Position numbers and translations under genes: made by a program. A DNA stretch of 10,547 nucleotides from Hydrogenimonas sp. (lineage in GTDB: Bacteria; Campylobacterota; Campylobacteria; Campylobacterales; Hydrogenimonadaceae). The stretch covers positions 6,232 to 16,778 of the forward strand of contig NZ_JAOZOZ010000027.1 in assembly GCF_029933015.1 (NCBI RefSeq). Reading direction: 5' to 3'. Below are positions 7,526 through 10,547 of this stretch, piece after piece. The stretch's first letter is position 1. Each line of letters begins with the position of its first letter. The notes under the pieces were generated by a model, which worked only from the letters and a program-made list of their open reading frames with translations, was not told where the DNA came from and did no database searches.

Positions 7526-8514
7526 TGAAACTGCTCCAGCAAACGAAGATCACCCTCGAAAAGCGATCGCAAATCGGGAATCTGATGCATCAGCATCGCG
7601 AATCTCTCCACACCGAGTCCAAAGGCGTAACCGCTCACGTTCTCGTATCCGACGGCTTTGAAGACGTTCGGGTCCACCATACCGCATCCGAGCACTTCGA
7701 GCCATCCGGTCTGGGAACAGACACGGCACCCTTTCCCTTCACAGAAGATGCAGCTGATATCCACCTCCGCAGAGGGCTCCGTAAAGGGGAAGAAGCTTGG
7801 CCTGAAGCGTACATCGACGTCACCGAACATCGTATGCAGGAAATCTTCGAGGATCCATTTCAGATTGGCGAAAGAGACCTTTCCCTCTTCATCGACCACC
7901 AACCCCTCCACCTGATGAAACTGCGGGGTATGGGTGAGGTCGAAATCGCGCCGGAAAACGGCACCGGGACTGATCATACGGATCGGCGGTTTCTCCCGCA
8001 TCATCGTGCGGATCTGCACCGGTGAGGTATGGGTGCGAAGCAGCATGCCGTCTTTGAAATAGAAGGTATCCTGCATGTCTCTGGCAGGATGGTAATCGGG
8101 CAGATTGAGCGCTTCGAAATTATGGAACTCGTCTTCGACGAGAGGCCCGCCTTCGACGGCGAAATTGAGAGAGGAGAAATAGTCGATGATTCGGTCCATC
8201 GTCTGCATCACCGGATGCAGCGCTCCGCTCTGGGGACGCGGCGAATAGAGCGATACGTCGATCGCTTCGCTGCGAAGCTTCTCTTCCAGAGCCTCTTTTT
8301 CGAGTTCGGCTTTCTTCTTTTCGAAACTCTCCATGAGCTTCTGCTTGAGCAGGTTCAGCTCCTTGGCCACTTTCGGTTTCTCTTCCGGTGGTACGTTCTT
8401 CATTTCGGCAAAAGCTTTGGCCAGTTCGCCCTTTTTGCCAAAAAGCGCGATGCGTATCGATTCGAGAGTTTCGAGAGAATCGGCCGCATCGATTTTATCG
8501 ATCCAGTGCTCCAC
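7522..8514 (-). CDS. pheS: Phenylalanine--tRNA ligase, alpha subunit
   Basis: PheS is the catalytic subunit that activates phenylalanine and transfers it to tRNA-Phe. An N-terminal coiled-coil region (about 1-85, rich in Lys and Glu) would contact tRNA. The class II synthetase core follows, with motif 2 around GAVFRRDFDLTHTPQFHQVEG (184-204) and motif 3 YAFGLGVERFAML (296-308). A CxxC-x4-CxxC cluster (Cys255, 258, 263, 266) sits in an insertion before GWLEVLGCGMV; I remember the same cluster in Campylobacter PheS, while E. coli lacks it. The start is GTG at 8514. A stop codon (TGA, 8529-8527) lies in frame five codons upstream, no ATG intervenes, and AAGGA stands six bases before the GTG. The resulting 330 residues equal the Campylobacter length. 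This gene heads the long minus-strand operon. Confidence 0.97.
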   Translation of the reverse strand: MEHWIDKIDAADSLETLESIRIALFGKKGELAKAFAEMKNVPPEEKPKVAKELNLLKQKLMESFEKKKAELEKEALEEKLRSEAIDVSLYSPRPQSGALHPVMQTMDRIIDYFSSLNFAVEGGPLVEDEFHNFEALNLPDYHPARDMQDTFYFKDGMLLRTHTSPVQIRTMMREKPPIRMISPGAVFRRDFDLTHTPQFHQVEGLVVDEEGKVSFANLKWILEDFLHTMFGDVDVRFRPSFFPFTEPSAEVDISCIFCEGKGCRVCSQTGWLEVLGCGMVDPNVFKAVGYENVSGYAFGLGVERFAMLMHQIPDLRSLFEGDLRLLEQFQ

Positions 8515-8546
8515 GGATAGTCCTTCTCAGGGAGTGAATTTCGGCC

Positions 8547-8561
8547 GATTGTACAACAATC
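8547..8561. repeat. Small inverted repeat over the pheS -10 region
   Basis: GATTGT and ACAATC form perfect 6-base arms around a 3-base centre. The left arm overlaps the candidate pheS -10 box. It could be an operator or simply a by-product of two AT-rich elements; nothing in the sequence identifies a binding protein. Confidence 0.4.
8548..8553 (-). promoter_or_regulatory. Candidate -10 box of the pheS operon promoter
   Basis: TACAAT on the minus strand, one mismatch from TATAAT, lies about 34 bases before the pheS GTG. It would give a leader of roughly 25 bases, too short for a PheM-type attenuator. No convincing -35 hexamer is seen 16-18 bases upstream, which is normal for Campylobacterota sigma-70 promoters. 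It is the best promoter candidate for the pheS-to-serA operon. Confidence 0.45.
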
Positions 8562-8590
8562 TTCATTAAGCCCCAGTAAAAAGGGAGCTT

Positions 8591-8622
8591 TGGTATAATG
8601 TCGGAAATCTATTTGCAGGAGA
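8591..8622 (+). promoter_or_regulatory. Extended -10 promoter and ribosome binding site of the HIT gene
   Basis: A perfect TATAAT (8594-8599) is preceded by TG with one base between, making an extended -10 element. No -35 match is seen. The predicted start is near 8606. AGGAGA (8617-8622) stands seven bases before the ATG at 8630. An ATG at 8623 is out of frame and too close to the binding site to be the start. Confidence 0.65.
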
Positions 8623-8629
8623 ATGGTCC

Positions 8630-8986
8630 ATGTGTATATTTTGTAAAATCGTCAAAGGAGAGATTCCTTCCAACAAAGTGCTCGAAGACGAGGATTTTCT
8701 CGCGTTCCACGACATCAACCCCATCGCACCGGTCCATATTCTGATCATACCCAAAGAACATATCGAAAATTTCCAGTCGGCATCACCGGAACTGATGGCG
8801 AAAATGACACCTTTCATTCAAAAAGTGGCTGCGGAGCTCTGTCTGGACAAGACAGGCTACCGACTCGTAACCAACAACGGCAGAGACGGAGGGCAGGAAG
8901 TCCCGCACCTTCATTTCCATCTCCTCGGCGGCGCACGCCTGAAATGGACACATCTGACGCAGGACGAGACGCACAAAAATCTCTAA
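8630..8986 (+). CDS. HIT-family (HinT-like) purine nucleoside phosphoramidase or nucleotide hydrolase
   Basis: This 118-residue cytoplasmic protein is a complete histidine-triad protein. The active-site motif PHLHFHLLGG has His93, His95 and His97. Family members hydrolyse AMP linked to amines or other nucleotide conjugates through a covalent nucleotidyl-histidine intermediate. The N-terminal CIFCKIVKGEIPS motif with Cys2 and Cys5, together with His44 (PKEHIENF), suggests the zinc-bound form found in many HinT proteins. DINPIAPVHILIIPK (28-42) is the typical HIT core strand. The exact substrate cannot be told from sequence. A HIT gene in the same divergent place next to pheS is known in C. jejuni, so the context is conserved, though no functional link with PheRS is established. 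It is transcribed alone and ends at a hairpin shared with argH. Confidence 0.93.
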   Translation: MCIFCKIVKGEIPSNKVLEDEDFLAFHDINPIAPVHILIIPKEHIENFQSASPELMAKMTPFIQKVAAELCLDKTGYRLVTNNGRDGGQEVPHLHFHLLGGARLKWTHLTQDETHKNL

Positions 8987-9010
8987 GCGGTACCTCCCAA
9001 GGTACCGTTT
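8985..9010. terminator. Bidirectional hairpin terminator between the HIT gene and argH
   Basis: CGGTACC (8988-8994) and GGTACCG (9001-9007) form a perfect 7-base stem with a 6-base loop. A G-U and two A-U pairs extend it to 10 (8985-9010). TTTCTATCC follows on the plus strand and, in the other direction, CTTAGAGATTTTTG. The two convergent genes end directly against it: the HIT TAA at 8984-8986 and the argH TAG at 9013-9011. The T tracts are imperfect, so termination may be only partial. Confidence 0.65.
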
Positions 9011-10399
9011 CTATCCTCTCTTCTCTTTCAGCCAGTTCTTCAGTTTTTCGATCTGTTCAGCCGTTTTCTCTCTCGAGGTTCCACCTTCGGAGTTTCTCGC
9101 ATTCATCGAATGGCGTATGGAGAGATATTCGACCACATCGGGAGAGATCCGGCTGTCGATAGACTGCAGCTCTTTGGCATCCAGTTCACTGAGATCCACG
9201 CCTTTCTGCTCCGCCAAAGCCACGGCCCGTCCCGTAATGAAGTGCGCTTCCCGAAAAGGAATGCCACACTTCTCCACCAGATAGTCGGCCAGATCGGTAG
9301 CGCTCAGGTGGCCGATTTTGCAAGCCTCTTCCATTCGCTCTTTGTTGACTGTCATGGTCTTGATCACTTCGTTGAGAATCGTCAGGGAAATTTCTGCCGT
9401 TTCGACACTGTCGAAGGTCCCCTCTTTGTCCTCCTGCATATCCTTGTTGTATGCCAGAGGCAGCCCTTTCATCACGGTTAGAAGCGACACGAGATTGCCG
9501 TAGGTCCGACCCGTTTTACCGCGAAGCAGTTCGGGAACGTCGGGGTTCTTCTTCTGCGGCATGATAGAGCTGCCCGTCGAGTAGGCGTCACTTAGTGTCA
9601 CGAAACCAAATTCCGAACTCGACCAGAGTACGAGCTCCTCGGAGAGGCGTGAGATATGCATCATCATCGTCGCGATATTGAAAAGCATCTCCAGAGCGAA
9701 ATCACGATCGCTCACCGTATCGAGACAGTTGAGCGTCGGCGCATCAAACCCGAGCTCCTTCGCCGTCATCTGACGGTCAATGGGATGGGGCGTACCCGCC
9801 AGTGCCGCACATCCGATGGGAGAGAGATTGTTGCGCACGAAGCTGCTTTCGAAACGTTCGTAATCCCGCTTGAACATCGATGCGTACGCCATCATATGGT
9901 ATCCGAAATTGATAGGTTGCGCATGCTGCAGATGCGTCATCCCGGGCAGCATGGTATCGACATGCTTTTCGGCAGTATCGACAAGTGTCCGAATCAACGT
10001 CAAAACCAGATCGCGTATGATCTCGTTGTGTGCCTGCACATAGAGCCTGAAATCGAGGGCCACCTGATCATTGCGGCTTCGTGCCGTATGAAGTTTTTTC
10101 CCCGCATCCCCGATCAATTGTGTCAACCTTTTCTCGATAGCCATATGGATATCTTCATCAGAGATGTCGAACACGAAATCACCCGCCTCGATCTCATGCA
10201 ATACCTGTCGCATCCCTTTGACGATATCCTGATACTCTTTGTCGTTCAGTATGCCCTGGGCATGCAGCATTTTGGCATGTGCGAGGGAACCTTTGATATC
10301 GTACTCGTAAAGCTTTCTGTCGAATTCCAAAGAAGCGTTGAATTTGTCCAGCAAAGAAGAAGCGTTTTCACTGAAACGCCCGGACCACATTTTACCCAT
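9011..10399 (-). CDS. argH: Argininosuccinate lyase
   Basis: ArgH splits argininosuccinate into arginine and fumarate, the last step of arginine synthesis, as a cytoplasmic homotetramer. The 462 residues start MGKMWSGRFSE, a typical ArgH opening. HTARSRNDQV (104-113), THLQHAQP (155-162, with the likely general-acid His159) and the fumarase/aspartase signature GSSIMPQKKNPD (276-287, with catalytic Ser277 or Ser278) are all present. A C-terminal NSEGGTSREKT segment (436-446) is also typical. I placed the start at the ATG at 10399, with AGGAG six bases upstream. The frame stays open 34 codons further to a TTG at 10501, but that extension crosses the promoter and is not ArgH-like. The gene is not in an arginine operon here; it has its own promoter and converges on the HIT gene. 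Confidence 0.97.
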   Translation of the reverse strand: MGKMWSGRFSENASSLLDKFNASLEFDRKLYEYDIKGSLAHAKMLHAQGILNDKEYQDIVKGMRQVLHEIEAGDFVFDISDEDIHMAIEKRLTQLIGDAGKKLHTARSRNDQVALDFRLYVQAHNEIIRDLVLTLIRTLVDTAEKHVDTMLPGMTHLQHAQPINFGYHMMAYASMFKRDYERFESSFVRNNLSPIGCAALAGTPHPIDRQMTAKELGFDAPTLNCLDTVSDRDFALEMLFNIATMMMHISRLSEELVLWSSSEFGFVTLSDAYSTGSSIMPQKKNPDVPELLRGKTGRTYGNLVSLLTVMKGLPLAYNKDMQEDKEGTFDSVETAEISLTILNEVIKTMTVNKERMEEACKIGHLSATDLADYLVEKCGIPFREAHFITGRAVALAEQKGVDLSELDAKELQSIDSRISPDVVEYLSIRHSMNARNSEGGTSREKTAEQIEKLKNWLKEKRG

Positions 10400-10426
10400 A
10401 GCGAACTCCTGAAATAAGTTCGCTAT
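10398..10426. repeat. Perfect 10-base inverted repeat at the argH start (possible operator)
   Basis: ATAGCGAACT (10398-10407) and AGTTCGCTAT (10417-10426) are exact reverse complements separated by 9 bases. The arm centres are 19 bases apart, about two helical turns. The repeat touches the argH -10 box at one end and the start codon at the other, with AGGAG in between. If transcription starts near 10418, most of the outer arm would not be in the mRNA, so a DNA operator is likelier than an RNA hairpin. It does not resemble the E. coli ARG box. Confidence 0.6.
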
Positions 10427-10433
10427 TGTAACA
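10425..10433 (-). promoter_or_regulatory. Extended -10 promoter of argH
   Basis: TGTTACAAT on the minus strand is an extended -10 (TG, one base, TACAAT). It lies about 26 bases before the argH ATG, so the leader would be under 20 bases. Only a poor -35 candidate (TTCGTA near 10453-10448) is seen. This is the only good promoter-like element upstream of argH in the window. Confidence 0.55.
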
Positions 10434-10547
10434 AAATTGCAGGAGAGTACGAAAGAGGGTGAAGTTTTAGAACCCATCTCAAAAATCCCCATAGGCGGCA
10501 ACGGAAAGCGATTTTGCTTCCTCTCGCGGCGCTTCGACGCAGGCGTG
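10434..10547 (-). other. Unassigned edge segment upstream of argH
   Basis: No complete gene is visible. On the minus strand one frame reads HACVEAPREEAKSLSVAAYG then Asp-Phe and a TGA at 10481-10479, which could be the last 22 residues of a gene entering from the right. A second frame is open from the edge into argH. An imperfect hairpin, GGAAGC with GCTTTCC, lies at about 10503-10521 and could belong to the end of an upstream gene. I have a faint memory of similar peptide strings recurring in Campylobacterota data, which would point to a repeated intergenic element, but I cannot confirm it. Confidence 0.25.

Noticed and set aside
8515..8547. A PheM-type leader peptide or attenuator before pheS
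   Set aside because: The likely leader is about 25 bases and contains no Phe-rich short frame and no hairpin pair, so there is no room for attenuation.
9656..10417. A 253-codon open frame antisense to argH, reaching past its start
   Set aside because: It mirrors conserved ArgH sequence and has a His/Arg-rich composition typical of an antisense shadow.
10400..10501. A 34-codon N-terminal extension of ArgH from a TTG
   Set aside because: The extension covers the argH -10 box and inverted repeat, while the ATG at 10399 has a good AGGAG and gives the normal ArgH beginning and length.

Overview
This is an ordinary housekeeping stretch of a bacterial chromosome, almost certainly from the Campylobacterota (Epsilonproteobacteria), and probably from a moderate-GC free-living lineage rather than Campylobacter or Helicobacter themselves. 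Two things support this. The minus-strand order pheS-pheT-aroA-ispH-rpsA-small membrane protein-serA, with a divergent HIT-family gene next to pheS, matches the order I know from Campylobacter jejuni. The proteins also match their family counterparts closely in length and motifs (PheS 330 aa, AroA 428 aa, S1 555 aa). The assignment rests on remembered gene order and protein likeness, not on a database search.

Layout: positions 1-884 (minus) hold the N-terminal 294 residues of SerA, which runs off the left edge. Positions 886-1374 (minus) hold a small membrane-anchored protein of unknown function. Positions 1384-3051 (minus) hold ribosomal protein S1. Positions 3085-3915 (minus) hold IspH, 3906-5192 AroA, 5189-7525 PheT and 7522-8514 PheS. 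Transcription therefore runs right to left from pheS to serA. Most junctions are overlaps or near-abutments: ATGA at pheS/pheT and pheT/aroA, a 10-base overlap at aroA/ispH, and TAG-g-ATG before serA. The only real gap, 33 bases between ispH and rpsA, is preceded by a good candidate internal promoter for S1. A 115-base divergent region (8515-8629) separates pheS from the plus-strand HIT gene (8630-8986). That gene converges on argH (9011-10399, minus) with a shared hairpin terminator between them. argH has its own short promoter region containing a perfect 10-base inverted repeat. The last ~110 bases are not assigned.

The genes combine protein synthesis (PheRS alpha and beta, S1), the shikimate, serine and arginine pathways (AroA, SerA, ArgH) and isoprenoid precursor synthesis (IspH). 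I see no mobile element, CRISPR array, toxin-antitoxin pair, RNA gene or defence system, and no previously undescribed system. The points most worth a second look are the unknown membrane protein, whose C-terminal half reads like a beta-alpha-beta-beta-alpha-beta (SPOR-like) domain, the degenerate editing region of PheT, the internal rpsA promoter, and the inverted repeats over the argH and pheS promoters.
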